Under the pieces are notes generated by a model. The model ran no database searches and was not told the DNA's origin. It worked only from the letters and a program-made list of their open reading frames with translations. Position numbers and translations under genes: made by a program. A DNA stretch of 39,039 bases from Planctomycetota bacterium (GTDB taxonomy: Bacteria; Planctomycetota; J058), in the NCBI GenBank assembly GCA_019636275.1, contig JAHBXY010000082.1, forward strand, positions 1 through 39,039, in the 5' to 3' direction. Shown here one piece after another: positions 9,894 to 18,221 of this stretch (the first letter of the stretch is position 1; each line of letters begins with the position of its first letter).

Positions 9894-11603
9894 CTACGCG
9901 GGCTCGTAGACCGGGTAGTCCGGGTACCACATGGCGTCGTCCACGGCGGCGGCGACGTCCTCGGCCTCGAGCGGGCGGCGGGCCAGGCCGGCCGACAGCG
10001 CCTCCTGGACGACGGCGATCGCCACGGCGCGCGAGACGCGCCGCAGCGCGTCGACCGGCGGCAGGAGCGCGCCGCGGGCGAGGTCGTCGGGCGTGACGAG
10101 CTCGGCCAGCGCCTTGGCGGCCACGGTGAACATGGCGTCGGTGACCTCGCGCGCCTGCGCGACGAGGACGCCCAGGCCGAGTCCGGGGAACACGTAGGCG
10201 TTGTTGGCCTGGCTGACGACGTGCGTCCGCCCGTCGTGGGGCACCGGCGCAAACGGGCTGCCCGTGGCCACGAGCGCGCGCCCCTCGCTCCAGGGGATGA
10301 TCTCGGCGGGCTTGCCCTCGGCGAGGTCGGTCGGGTTCGAGAGCGGGAAGATCATGGGCCGGGCGGCGTGCTGGGCCATCGTCCGCACGACGCGCTCGTC
10401 GAACATGCCGGGCGTGCCGGTCGTGCCGATGAGCACCGTCGGCTTGACCGCCTCGATGATCGCCACGAGGTCCTCGCGGCGGTTCATGAGCCCGAGCGCC
10501 TCGACCATGGGGACCGGCCAGGCGAAGGGCTTCTTGTGCTCCTCGTCGACCTTGCCGTCGTCGACCAGGAGCCCCTTGCTGTCGGTGAGGATGATCGCCC
10601 GCGTGAGCGCCTCGCCCGACAGCCCGTCGCGCGCGAGCGCCGCGCGGAGCTGCCAGGCGATCCCGATCCCGGCCGCGCCGGCGCCGAGGATCACGAAGCG
10701 GTGCTCCTGCGGGCGGATGCCCGTCGCCCGCGCGCCGGCGTAGAAGGCGGCCAGCGTGACGCCGGCCGTGCCCTGGATGTCGTCGTTGAACGACGGCAGG
10801 GTCGTCCGGTAGCGGTCGAGGAGGCGGAAGGCGTTGGCCTTCTTGAAGTCCTCCCACTGCAGGAGCGCGCGCGGGAAGCGCCGCTGCACCGCCTGCACGA
10901 ACTCCTCCACGAAGGCGTCGTACTCGCGCCCGCGCAGGCGCCGCCGCCGCCAGCCCAGGTAGAGCGGGTCGTCGAGCAGCGCCTGGTTGTCGGTGCCCAC
11001 GTCGAGGCTGATCGGCAGCGTCTGCGTGGGGTGGATCCCGGCGGCGACCGTGTAGAGGGCCAGCTTGCCCACCGGGATCCCCATGCCGCCGGCGCCCTGG
11101 TCGCCGAGACCGAGGATGCGCTCGTTGTCGGTGACGACGATCAGCCGCACGTCGTCGAAGGGCGCGTTGCCGAGCACCTGCTCGATGCGGCCCTTGTCCT
11201 CGGGCGTGATCCACAGGCCGCGCGCGCGGCGGAAGATGTGGCTGTAGCGCTGGCAGGCCAGGCCGACGGTCGGCGTGTAGACGATCGGCAGCATCTCCTC
11301 GGTGTGCTCGAGGAGCAGCCGGTAGAAGAGCACCTCGTTCCTGTCGTGCAGCGCCGCCAGGCCCACGTAGCGCTCGAGCGGCTCCGGCTTGCGCGTGATG
11401 TTCTGGTAGACGCGCTCGAGCTGCACCTCGATCGGGTTCACCTCGCGGGGCAGGAGCCCCTCGAGGCCGAGCGCCGCCCGCTCCTCGAGGGTGAACGCGG
11501 TGCCCTTGTTGAACATGGAGTGGCTGAGGAGCGCGTGGCCCCGCACGGGGACCTTGACGCGCCAGCGGCCGTCGATGGCGCGGGTGAGGCGATAGGCTTC
11601 CAT
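9894..11603 (-). CDS. maeA: NAD-type malic enzyme (malate dehydrogenase, oxaloacetate-decarboxylating)
   Basis: This 569-residue protein is the length of the SfcA/MaeA class. Malate plus NAD(P)+ gives pyruvate, CO2 and NAD(P)H. Visible key parts are YTPTVG with catalytic Tyr110, the block RILGLGDQGAGGMGI at 162-176 followed by Lys180, the metal ligands Glu251-Asp252 and Asp275 in FNDDIQGTA, and a dinucleotide-binding GAGAAGIG at 307-314. The ATG at 11603 has a good ribosome-binding site (GGAAGGAG) on the minus strand. The gene is convergent with the sigma-54 activator, with no base between the two stop codons. Cofactor preference (NAD rather than NADP) is inferred from overall length and type. 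Confidence 0.93.
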   Translation of the reverse strand: MEAYRLTRAIDGRWRVKVPVRGHALLSHSMFNKGTAFTLEERAALGLEGLLPREVNPIEVQLERVYQNITRKPEPLERYVGLAALHDRNEVLFYRLLLEHTEEMLPIVYTPTVGLACQRYSHIFRRARGLWITPEDKGRIEQVLGNAPFDDVRLIVVTDNERILGLGDQGAGGMGIPVGKLALYTVAAGIHPTQTLPISLDVGTDNQALLDDPLYLGWRRRRLRGREYDAFVEEFVQAVQRRFPRALLQWEDFKKANAFRLLDRYRTTLPSFNDDIQGTAGVTLAAFYAGARATGIRPQEHRFVILGAGAAGIGIAWQLRAALARDGLSGEALTRAIILTDSKGLLVDDGKVDEEHKKPFAWPVPMVEALGLMNRREDLVAIIEAVKPTVLIGTTGTPGMFDERVVRTMAQHAARPMIFPLSNPTDLAEGKPAEIIPWSEGRALVATGSPFAPVPHDGRTHVVSQANNAYVFPGLGLGVLVAQAREVTDAMFTVAAKALAELVTPDDLARGALLPPVDALRRVSRAVAIAVVQEALSAGLARRPLEAEDVAAAVDDAMWYPDYPVYEPA

Positions 11604-11656
11604 GGCGCTCCTTCCTACTCCCTCGGAGGCCGGGCGTCGAGCGCGGAGCGGCGTGT

Positions 11657-12589
11657 TCAGAACGTGAAGGCCATCCCCAGCTCGAGGCCCATCGAGCTCC
11701 ACGTGGCGCGGCGCCAGCGGTGGCCGCCCGTCCGGCGGCCGCCGAAGTGGTCGTCGAGATCGGAGATCATCCCCCACGACGACCCGACGGCCGTGAGCAG
11801 CTCGAGGCGGTCGCCGAGGTGCCAGCGCAGGCCGCCGCGCAGCTCGCTGAGCATCGACGGAAAGCGCAGGGGCGCGATCAGCCCCGAGAGGCTCTCGAAG
11901 AACACGGAGACGACGGGGAACAGCCGCACGCTCAGCCAGTAGCTCACGGTGGGGAAGAAGAACGTCTCGACGCGCCCGCCGGCCGAGCCCACCGCGCTCG
12001 ACAGGCGCACGCGGTGCGACGCCCACGCGGCGCCCAGGCCGATCGCGAAGCGGATCGTCTCCGAGTCCTTCACCACGTAGCGGGCGAAGACCTCGCCCAC
12101 CTGGAGATCGAGCGTCGTCTCGACGGGCGTGCCGCCCGGGAAGCGCGTGTCGCCGAGGCCCACCCCGCGGTAGTGGATCCGGCGCCGCGGGCCGTCGACG
12201 AGGACGCGCGTGTAGTGGACGCCCAGGCTCACGCGCTCGTGCACGCGCGCGTCGACGATGAACCGGTAGCCCGGGGCCAGCGTGTCGGGCACGTGCAGGT
12301 CGTGCGCCGTCTCGAAGCTCCCGGCGACGCCCTGGCGGCCGTGCTTCACGCGCGAGCGCATGCCGGCGTTCAGCCGCGCGTAGGCCTCGAGGCGCACGCG
12401 CGGGTAGGGCAGGTCGGGCTCGAGCGACGGGCCGCGGCCCTCGGCCACCGGCGTGGCCTGCGTCCAGGGCCAGACGGGGCGCGTGCGCTCGAGGCGCACC
12501 GGGCCGTCGAGCGGCGGCGGCTCCTCGGCCCGGGCCGCGGCGGCGGCCAGGCACGCGAGGACGACCGCCGTCAGCCCAGGGCGCGTCAC
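11657..12589 (-). CDS. Secreted outer-membrane beta-barrel protein, unknown function
   Basis: This 310-residue protein starts with a signal peptide (about residues 1-21, cleavage after ARA). Alternating hydrophobic beta strands separated by short turns follow, and the last strand ends in MAFTF with a terminal Phe, as expected for a substrate of the outer-membrane assembly machinery. The GTG start at 12589 follows a -10-like TAGCCT by six bases. The gene lies 53 nt upstream of malic enzyme on the same strand, but malic enzyme has its own ribosome-binding site. No specific family is recognised. Confidence 0.75.
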   Translation of the reverse strand: MTRPGLTAVVLACLAAAAARAEEPPPLDGPVRLERTRPVWPWTQATPVAEGRGPSLEPDLPYPRVRLEAYARLNAGMRSRVKHGRQGVAGSFETAHDLHVPDTLAPGYRFIVDARVHERVSLGVHYTRVLVDGPRRRIHYRGVGLGDTRFPGGTPVETTLDLQVGEVFARYVVKDSETIRFAIGLGAAWASHRVRLSSAVGSAGGRVETFFFPTVSYWLSVRLFPVVSVFFESLSGLIAPLRFPSMLSELRGGLRWHLGDRLELLTAVGSSWGMISDLDDHFGGRRTGGHRWRRATWSSMGLELGMAFTF

Positions 12590-12595
12590 GGCGCC

Positions 12596-12601
12596 AGGCT
12601 A
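12596..12601 (-). promoter_or_regulatory. -10-like TAGCCT, leaderless start of the beta-barrel gene
   Basis: On the minus strand TAGCCT ends 6 nt before the GTG at 12589. Confidence 0.5.
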
Positions 12602-12634
12602 CGCGACGGGTCGGACGGGGCGAAACGCCGAGCG

Positions 12635-13288
12635 TCAGGCGACGACGTGCTCGCGGGCCGGGTCGTCCGTGCGCCGGAGGCGCAGGGCGGGACGGCTGGC
12701 GCCCGGCTCGCGGCGCAGGAGCGTGCGGAGGACCTCGCTCTTCAGCCAGCCGTCGGCGTCGGTCGCGACCGGCTCGAACGCGCGCTCGCCCCGCGCGAGG
12801 ACCTCGACCTCGCGGGTGTCGCGGTCGATGAGGATGACCTCGCGCACGCCCAGGTCGAAGTACCAGGGGAGCTTCTCCAGCGTCTCGTCGCCCGGTGAGC
12901 GCACCTCGAGCACGGCGTCGGGCGGGCCGACGATCCACCCGCCCTGGAGCCGGTCGTAGCTCGCAGGGAGGAGGAAGCTGCGGTCGGGGGTGCGGTAGTC
13001 GCGAGGGACGCCGGGGCCGAGGGCGGGGAGGTCCGGGGTCCGGGGGCGCTTGACCCCGGTCCCCGGCAGGGTCTCGCCGAGCCCGAGCGCCTGCCAGTGG
13101 AGTCGGAAGAACACGCCGATCTGCTCGACGAGCACCTGCGCGTCGCCGTGGGGCGGCGGGGCGAGGTGGAGCTCGCCGTCCCACACCTCGTCGCGCCGGT
13201 CCAGCCCGCGCCGGCGGCGCTCCTCGAGCAGCTCGAGGGCCACCTCGAGCGGCCGCCCGCCGACCACGACGCGCCGGGTGGCGGTCAC
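12635..13288 (-). CDS. Uma2 family (DUF820) restriction-endonuclease-like protein
   Basis: This 217-residue protein carries the Uma2/DUF820 PD-(D/E)XK-type core. TPDRSFLLP at about 100-108 and PDAVLEVRSPGDET at about 123-136 are followed by KLPWYFDLGVREVILIDRDTREVEVL, the standard end of the nuclease fold. Uma2 proteins are common in multicellular or large-genome bacteria and their role is unknown; some are thought to be mobile. The GTG start overlaps the stop of the upstream gene (GTGA), so it is co-translated with the carboxypeptidase-regulatory-like gene, an unusual partner. The longer upstream open frame is a shadow. Confidence 0.85.
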   Translation of the reverse strand: MTATRRVVVGGRPLEVALELLEERRRRGLDRRDEVWDGELHLAPPPHGDAQVLVEQIGVFFRLHWQALGLGETLPGTGVKRPRTPDLPALGPGVPRDYRTPDRSFLLPASYDRLQGGWIVGPPDAVLEVRSPGDETLEKLPWYFDLGVREVILIDRDTREVEVLARGERAFEPVATDADGWLKSEVLRTLLRREPGASRPALRLRRTDDPAREHVVA

Positions 13289-14955
13289 TCGCTCAGCTCC
13301 AGCACCCGCTCCGCCCCGGGCGCGAGGTCGACCCACGCCTCGAACGGCCCCAGGTCGGTCTCGCCCACGAGCAGGTAGCGGCCGGGGACGACGAGCTCGA
13401 CCTCGAGCCGCGGCGAGGCGTGCGACAGGCGCAGGGTGTGGGCCCAGTTCGCGACGAGCTCGGCCCGCAGCCACCGCACCCAGCCCAGGAGCTCCGGTAC
13501 GAGCGCGACGCGGCCGCGGACGACCTCGTCGGGCCGGAGGGCTCGAGGGAGCTCGAAGCGCACGACGGCGGTGAACGGCGTCGCGTCGACGACCACCAGG
13601 CGTCGGGCGGGGAGCGTCACCGCGGTCAGGAGCGTGGGGCCGTCGAAGAGCCCGTAGGCCCCCGGGCGGGCGCGGCCGACGTGCACGTCGGGCCGGGCCG
13701 GGTCCGGCGCGAGGGCGACGAGCTCACCCTCGCTGCCAGGCTCGAAGGCCACGAGGCCGAGCACCCGCGCCGCCTCGCGCGCGCCGCGCAGCATGACCTC
13801 GACCTGCTCGCCGGGCGAGGGCGCCTCGAGGCGAAGCGGCGGGCCGCCGGCGCGGACCTCGATCTGGCCCAGCCGCCGCTCGGAGCCGGCGGGGTCCCGG
13901 AGCGTCGCCGCGTAGTGGCCTTCATGGGCCCTGCCGCGCACCTCTCCCTCCTCCGTGACGTCGAGGAGGGCCTCGATCCCCCCGCCGTCGCGCGTGAGGA
14001 CGACCTTGGCGTCGGCGCCGGTGTGTCCGATGAGCGTCCCCGCGACCTCGACCCACGTGGGCAACGTCGCCTCGAGCACGACGGTGGCGCCGGCGGCCAC
14101 GCGGGCGATCCCGACGTCGCGCCCGACGACGCGCACGCGGTAGTCGTCGGGCGCCAGGTGGCGCACCCGGTAGACCCAGCCCTCGTGGCCGCCGGACGCG
14201 TAGTCCGCGGCGCCGGCGTTGCAGCCGCGCGCGGGCTCGCGCACCGACTCGACCGTCACCTCACCGTGGTCCTGGTCGCGCCACGTGGAGTGTGCGGTCC
14301 TCCCCGGGATCGGGAGCCACCCCTCCGGTCCGCGCAGCCGCACCTCGACCGTCCCGCCGCGCTCGAGGTCGAACACGACCTCCTCGCGCAGGCCGGGCCG
14401 GAGGGCCGCGACCCCGAACCCGGGCGCGACGGCGAAGAGCGTCGAGGCGATTCCCAGGTCGTCGGGGAGGCGCTGCACGTCGAAGCGACCCTTGGCGTCG
14501 GTGACCATCTCGCCCGCGCCCTCGTCGAGCAGGCTCCCGGAGGCGAAGACGGCCTCGCACGCGCTCGGGTGCGGATAGCGCCACGTGACCCACGCGCCGG
14601 CGATCGGCCGGCCGGTCGCTGCCTCGCGCACGAGCCCGCGCACGCCGCGGATCGCCGGCGGCGGATCGACCTCGTGCCGGTCGGCGCCGGGCCCCGCCGC
14701 TTCGTCGCCCGGCCGCGCACCCCGCAGGCCGTCGTCGACGCCGTCCATGGACTCGCTCGACCGCGCCGCGCCCATCTGCAGCCGGGCGGCGCCCGGCTCC
14801 AGGTCACGCGCGGCGCCCCGCGCGGCGCCAGTCCTCGGCCCCCCGCCCGCCGCCGCGGCCGTTTCGCCCTCGCCCAGCAGCCACACGCCCAGCCCGGCCG
14901 CGGCGACGAGCGCCACGAGGACCAGGGCCGGGGTGTGCCGCGGGCCGCGCGCCAT
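13285..14955 (-). CDS. Secreted/membrane-anchored protein with carboxypeptidase regulatory-like domain
   Basis: This 556-residue protein has an N-terminal membrane anchor (about residues 9-27) and an Ala/Gly-rich linker to about 95. A carboxypeptidase-regulatory-like beta-sandwich (about 100-190) has the typical turns GLVREAATGRPIAGAWVTW and VTDAKGRFDVQRLP. Several further beta-sandwich-like segments run to the C-terminus. Such proteins are abundant and mostly uncharacterised in Planctomycetota and Myxococcota; they sit in the periplasm or on the surface. The ATG at 14955 follows a -10-like TAGCGT by six bases. It is divergent from the ABC transporter and overlaps the Uma2 start at its 3' end. 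Confidence 0.75.
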   Translation of the reverse strand: MARGPRHTPALVLVALVAAAGLGVWLLGEGETAAAAGGGPRTGAARGAARDLEPGAARLQMGAARSSESMDGVDDGLRGARPGDEAAGPGADRHEVDPPPAIRGVRGLVREAATGRPIAGAWVTWRYPHPSACEAVFASGSLLDEGAGEMVTDAKGRFDVQRLPDDLGIASTLFAVAPGFGVAALRPGLREEVVFDLERGGTVEVRLRGPEGWLPIPGRTAHSTWRDQDHGEVTVESVREPARGCNAGAADYASGGHEGWVYRVRHLAPDDYRVRVVGRDVGIARVAAGATVVLEATLPTWVEVAGTLIGHTGADAKVVLTRDGGGIEALLDVTEEGEVRGRAHEGHYAATLRDPAGSERRLGQIEVRAGGPPLRLEAPSPGEQVEVMLRGAREAARVLGLVAFEPGSEGELVALAPDPARPDVHVGRARPGAYGLFDGPTLLTAVTLPARRLVVVDATPFTAVVRFELPRALRPDEVVRGRVALVPELLGWVRWLRAELVANWAHTLRLSHASPRLEVELVVPGRYLLVGETDLGPFEAWVDLAPGAERVLELSE

Positions 14956-14961
14956 GGCCCC

Positions 14962-14967
14962 ACGCTA
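14962..14967 (-). promoter_or_regulatory. -10-like TAGCGT, leaderless start
   Basis: On the minus strand TAGCGT ends 6 nt before the ATG at 14955. Confidence 0.5.
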
Positions 14968-15023
14968 CCAGCCGACCCGGCGCCCCGCGCCGCCGCCGGC
15001 TGGCGACGGCCCCGCCGACCGGG

Positions 15024-15029
15024 CAGAGT
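15024..15029 (+). promoter_or_regulatory. -10-like CAGAGT, leaderless start of the ABC transporter operon
   Basis: CAGAGT ends 6 nt before the GTG at 15036. It departs from TANNNT at one position but has the same spacing as the others. It is divergent from the hexamer at 14962-14967, 56 nt away. Confidence 0.4.
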
Positions 15030-15035
15030 GGCGGC

Positions 15036-16085
15036 GTGACGGCGATCCGGGCGAGCAACCTGTGGCGCTTCTACGACGGCGCCCCGGCCGTCCGCGGCCT
15101 GGACCTGGCGGTCGAGCGAGGCTCGGCCTACGGGTTCATCGGGCCCAACGGCGCGGGCAAGTCGACGACGCTGCGCATGCTCGCCACGCTCGACCGGCCC
15201 GACGCCGGGCGCGTCTGGCTCGAGGGCCGCGACGTCCAGCGCGACCTGCGCGGCGCGCGGCGCCGCCTGGGCTTCATGCCCGACCCGTTCGCGCTCTACG
15301 ACGAGCTCACGGTCGAGGACCACCTGCTCCTGTTCGCGCAGACCTACGGCCTGCCGCCGTCCGCGCGCCGCCGCGCCGTCGACCGCGCGATCGAGCTCAC
15401 GCGCACGCAGGAGGTGCGCGCCAGGCGCTGCGGCGCGCTCTCCAAGGGCTGGCGCCAGCGCGCGCTCCTCGCCCGGACCCTGGTCCACGACCCGCCGGTG
15501 CTGCTCCTCGACGAGCCGGCGTCCGGCCTCGACCCCGCCGCGCGCATCGAGTTCCGCGAGGTCGTGCGGGCCCTGCGCGAGCTCGGCAAGGCGATCGTCG
15601 TCTCGTCGCACATCCTCACCGAGCTGTCCGACTTCTGCGACTCGGTCGGGATCATCCAGCAGGGCCGCATGCTCGTCTCGGGGCGGATCGACGACATCCT
15701 GCGCCGCCTCGACCCGAACGAGCAGGTGCAGCTCGACCTCCCGGGCGACGCCGCCCCCGCGCGCGCCCTGCTCGCCGCGCACCCGGAGGTGCTCGAGGTG
15801 CGCGACGGCCTCGGCGCGCCGCCCGGCACCGCGCGCCTCCTGGCCGTCTTGCGCGGCCGCGCCACGCCCGAGGTCCGCGCCGCCCTCGTGCGCGCCCTCG
15901 TCGAGGGCGGCTGCGCCCCCTGCGGCGTGAGCGCGACCCGCGAGGGCCTCGAGGACCTGTTCCTCCGCGTCTCCGCCGGCTCCCGCGGCCAGGACGTGCG
16001 CGGGGCGTCGGCCTTGCGCCAGGTGCTCGACGGCGACGGCGGCGCCGACCGCGAGGGCGCGCCGCCCGCCGGAGCGGCGCGATGA
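15036..16085 (+). CDS. ABC transporter ATP-binding protein (ABC-2 exporter type)
   Basis: This 349-residue ATPase has Walker A GPNGAGKST at about 36-44, a signature reading LSKGWRQR instead of LSGGQ, Walker B VLLLDEPASGLD and the H-loop SSHIL. The WR-type signature is that of the ABC-2 drug/polysaccharide export group. After the ATPase domain (about 1-230) a C-terminal extension carries an additional small domain typical of this group. It energises the permease encoded by the next gene, whose ATG overlaps this stop codon (ATGA at 16082-16085). The substrate is unknown. Confidence 0.92.
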   Translation: MTAIRASNLWRFYDGAPAVRGLDLAVERGSAYGFIGPNGAGKSTTLRMLATLDRPDAGRVWLEGRDVQRDLRGARRRLGFMPDPFALYDELTVEDHLLLFAQTYGLPPSARRRAVDRAIELTRTQEVRARRCGALSKGWRQRALLARTLVHDPPVLLLDEPASGLDPAARIEFREVVRALRELGKAIVVSSHILTELSDFCDSVGIIQQGRMLVSGRIDDILRRLDPNEQVQLDLPGDAAPARALLAAHPEVLEVRDGLGAPPGTARLLAVLRGRATPEVRAALVRALVEGGCAPCGVSATREGLEDLFLRVSAGSRGQDVRGASALRQVLDGDGGADREGAPPAGAAR

Positions 16086-17665
16086 GAGGCGCGCCCGGCC
16101 CGCTGTTCGAGTGGCTCGTCCCGCGCACCCTGCGCGAATCGAACACCCTCCTGGGCGCCGCCGTCTTCGGCCTCGTGTTCTACGGGGTGCTCGCGCTCAC
16201 CCTCCTGGGGTGGGCCGGCGCCGGCGTCCGCGGCGCCCTGCGCGACCTGCTCTCGGTCGTTCACGGCGAGGCGCTCGTGGCCAACGGCATCGTGCTCCTC
16301 CTCTGGAGCCCCAGCCGCCTGGCCCAGCGCCTGGCGCGCGAGCGCGAGCAGGACACCCTCCCGGCCCTGCGCCTCACGGGCCTCGGCGGCCTCTCCATGG
16401 CGCTCGGCTTCCTCGGCAGCGCGCTGGTCCTGCCCGCGGTGCTCCTCGTCGTCACCTCCCCGGTCATCCTGGCCGGCGCCGGCGGCCGCGGCGGCCCGGC
16501 CGCGCCGCTGCGCGCCTACGCCGTGCTCCTGCTCCTGGCGGTCGTCTACCACCTCGTCGCCGGGGTGGTCGGCCTGGCGAGCAAGAAGGCGCAGAACGCC
16601 GGCGGCACGACCGTCTTCGTGGTCCTCGTGCTCCTGGGCCTGGGCGCGGCCTTCCGCGTCCCGGGCCTCGAGGTCCTGGGCGTCCTCGGGCCCTGGGGCG
16701 CCGCCCTGGCCTCGTCGGGGGCCGAGCAGTTCGACATCCCGATCCTCGGCGTGTCGGTCGCCGGCGAGCCCGTGCAGCTCGTCACCCTCGCGCTCCTGGC
16801 CGCCGTCCTCCTGCGCGCGCTGAGCGACCGGCTGGCCGACGAGCGCGCCGCGGTCCTCGTCGGCGCCCCGGCGGCGGCGGGCCTGGCCGCGCTGGGCGCC
16901 GCCCTGGCCGCCCTGACGTACGAGCCCTTCCACGCCGACCCGTCGCGCGCCGTGTTCCTGCGCCTCCTGGCCCTCGGGCTCGCCGCGGCGCCGCTGGCGC
17001 TCGAGGCGCCGGCGCGCTTCGTGGACCTGGCGCGCGGCGCCGCCCGGCGCGACCCGGACGACCCGCCCTTCCCCGACGAGCGCCTCGACCTGCGCCGCCT
17101 GCTTCCGGGGCCGCTGCTGCTCCTCGGCGGCGCGCTGCTCCTGGGCCTGCAGTTGCCGTCCGGGGCGTCGTGGGGCCTGCGCACGGGCGTCGCGGCCGCC
17201 GTGCTCGTCACCACGTGGACGTTCGCGGCCCTGCTCCTCCAGGCCGCGCGCCTCCTGTCGCGCGACCGCGGCTCGCCCGTGATCGTGGTCGTCCTGGCGC
17301 TCGCGGCGCTCTGGTGCGCCCCGCTCCTCAGCAGCGCCGGCCTGCGAAACCTCGCCTTCGACGAGCGCCTCACCGAGCTGCCGCGGCTGCTCAACCCGGC
17401 CTACGCCCTCCACCTCGCCTGCACCACCCGCCCGGTCGGCGGGCACGACCCCCTGGCCCTGGCGACGGCCTGCGCCGCCGTCCACGCCCTGGCCGCCCTG
17501 GGCGCAGGCTGGCTCGTGCGGCAGGGCCAGCGCCGCGTGACCGAGCTCGTCGGCTCGCTCGTCGTGCTCCCGGCCGACGCCTACGACGCGCCGGGCACCC
17601 TCGAGCGCCGCTGCCCGCGCGGCCACCTGCACGCGGCGGTCTGGGCAACCTGCCCTCACTGTTGA
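16082..17665 (+). CDS. ABC-2 type transporter permease with C-terminal zinc-ribbon-like end
   Basis: This 527-residue protein has about 11-12 hydrophobic segments. Near the N-terminus, REREQDTLPALRLTGL is the cytoplasmic coupling region typical of ABC-2 permeases that dock on the ATPase. The last 20 residues hold Cys-Pro-x-x-His and then Cys-Pro-His-Cys, a half-built zinc ribbon. The protein stops exactly at this CPHC, and the TGA stop lies in the 13-bp sequence at 17658-17670 that is tandemly duplicated at the 5' edge of a repeat block. The C-terminus may therefore have been shortened by the repeat. It forms an operon with the preceding ATPase gene. Confidence 0.85.
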   Translation: MRGAPGPLFEWLVPRTLRESNTLLGAAVFGLVFYGVLALTLLGWAGAGVRGALRDLLSVVHGEALVANGIVLLLWSPSRLAQRLAREREQDTLPALRLTGLGGLSMALGFLGSALVLPAVLLVVTSPVILAGAGGRGGPAAPLRAYAVLLLLAVVYHLVAGVVGLASKKAQNAGGTTVFVVLVLLGLGAAFRVPGLEVLGVLGPWGAALASSGAEQFDIPILGVSVAGEPVQLVTLALLAAVLLRALSDRLADERAAVLVGAPAAAGLAALGAALAALTYEPFHADPSRAVFLRLLALGLAAAPLALEAPARFVDLARGAARRDPDDPPFPDERLDLRRLLPGPLLLLGGALLLGLQLPSGASWGLRTGVAAAVLVTTWTFAALLLQAARLLSRDRGSPVIVVVLALAALWCAPLLSSAGLRNLAFDERLTELPRLLNPAYALHLACTTRPVGGHDPLALATACAAVHALAALGAGWLVRQGQRRVTELVGSLVVLPADAYDAPGTLERRCPRGHLHAAVWATCPHC

Positions 17666-17683
17666 TCGGCACTGTTGATCGGC
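17658..17683. repeat. 13-bp tandem duplication at a repeat boundary
   Basis: ACTGTTGATCGGC occurs twice in direct succession (17658-17670 and 17671-17683). The first copy contains the permease stop codon and the second leads into the hairpin repeat. It may mark how the repeat arrived or expanded. Confidence 0.7.
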
Positions 17684-17920
17684 GGCTGCGGCCGCGGATG
17701 CCGGGCGCTGCGGCGCGCGCGCGGGCCGTCGGTGTGGCCCGCCTTCGCGAGCTCCGTCCCGCGGCTGCGGTGCAGCAGCCCAGGCGGACCCTACCGCTCG
17801 CGGCCGTCCGCAGCCGCGGGCCTCCCGCTCGCTCCGGCGGCCCACCGGGGATCAGGCGATCGATACGACCCGCGCGCGCGCCGCATCGCCTCGGCCTCCG
17901 CGGCCTCGCCTGGCTCGTGG
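17674..17920 (+). repeat. Hairpin repeat family, copy I (split)
   Basis: The 5' module (TGATCGGCGGCTGCGG, GGATGCCGGGCG) and left hairpin arm occupy 17674-17730. The right arm (GATACGACCCGCGCGCG) and 3' module (CTCGGCCTCCGCG) occupy 17855-17920. About 124 nt of unrelated GC-rich sequence sits between them. The arm interiors read TGCGGCG on one side and CGCCGCA on the other, where the copies at 24.3 and 29.2 kb have a G run and a C run, so both arms changed together. There is no gene in this stretch. Confidence 0.7.
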
Positions 17921-17946
17921 CTCCGGTCCCCCCGTGGCTCCGCGGC

Positions 17947-18041
17947 GTGATCGACGGCCGCGGCCGGCGGATGCCGGGCGCTGTGACGCGCGCACGGGCC
18001 GTAGATCCAGCTCGATACGACCCGCGCGCGCGCCGCCCGGC
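17947..18041 (+). repeat. Hairpin repeat family, copy II (degenerate)
   Basis: It starts GTGATCGACGGCCGCGG, passes GGATGCCGGGCG, then a left arm with CGGGCCGTA, a short AGATCCAGCTCG loop and a right arm with TACGACCCGCGCGCG. The stem is less perfect than in the copies at 24.3 and 29.2 kb. Confidence 0.65.
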
Positions 18042-18120
18042 GAAGAGATCGGCGCTACGACGTGTCGCGGGTGACCAGCTCGATCGGAGCAGCACGTGAG
18101 GCGAGGGCGACGAGGCTGAG
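18042..18120 (-). repeat. Hairpin repeat family, inverted 3' module (copy III)
   Basis: GAAGAGATCGGCGCTAC, then GGTGACCAGC, GATCGGAGCAGC and GAGGCGAGGGCG on the plus strand match the reverse complement of the 3' module found at about 29350-29425. This copy therefore faces the other way and abuts copy II directly. From 18121 to 18221 I see only degenerate GC-rich sequence and no gene. Confidence 0.65.
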
Positions 18121-18221
18121 CCGCGGCGGCGAGGCGCGCGGGCGACGACGTAGCGACCTACTTCGAGCCCAGGCGCGCGCCGCCGCGGCCAGGCACGTCC
18201 TTCGCAGCCGTCGAGCACACC

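Noticed and set aside
17675..18218. Open frames on both strands through the repeat block at 17.7-18.2 kb.
   Set aside because: They shift frame at each repeat module and show no protein motif. Peptides such as ARGSYR recur only because the DNA repeats.
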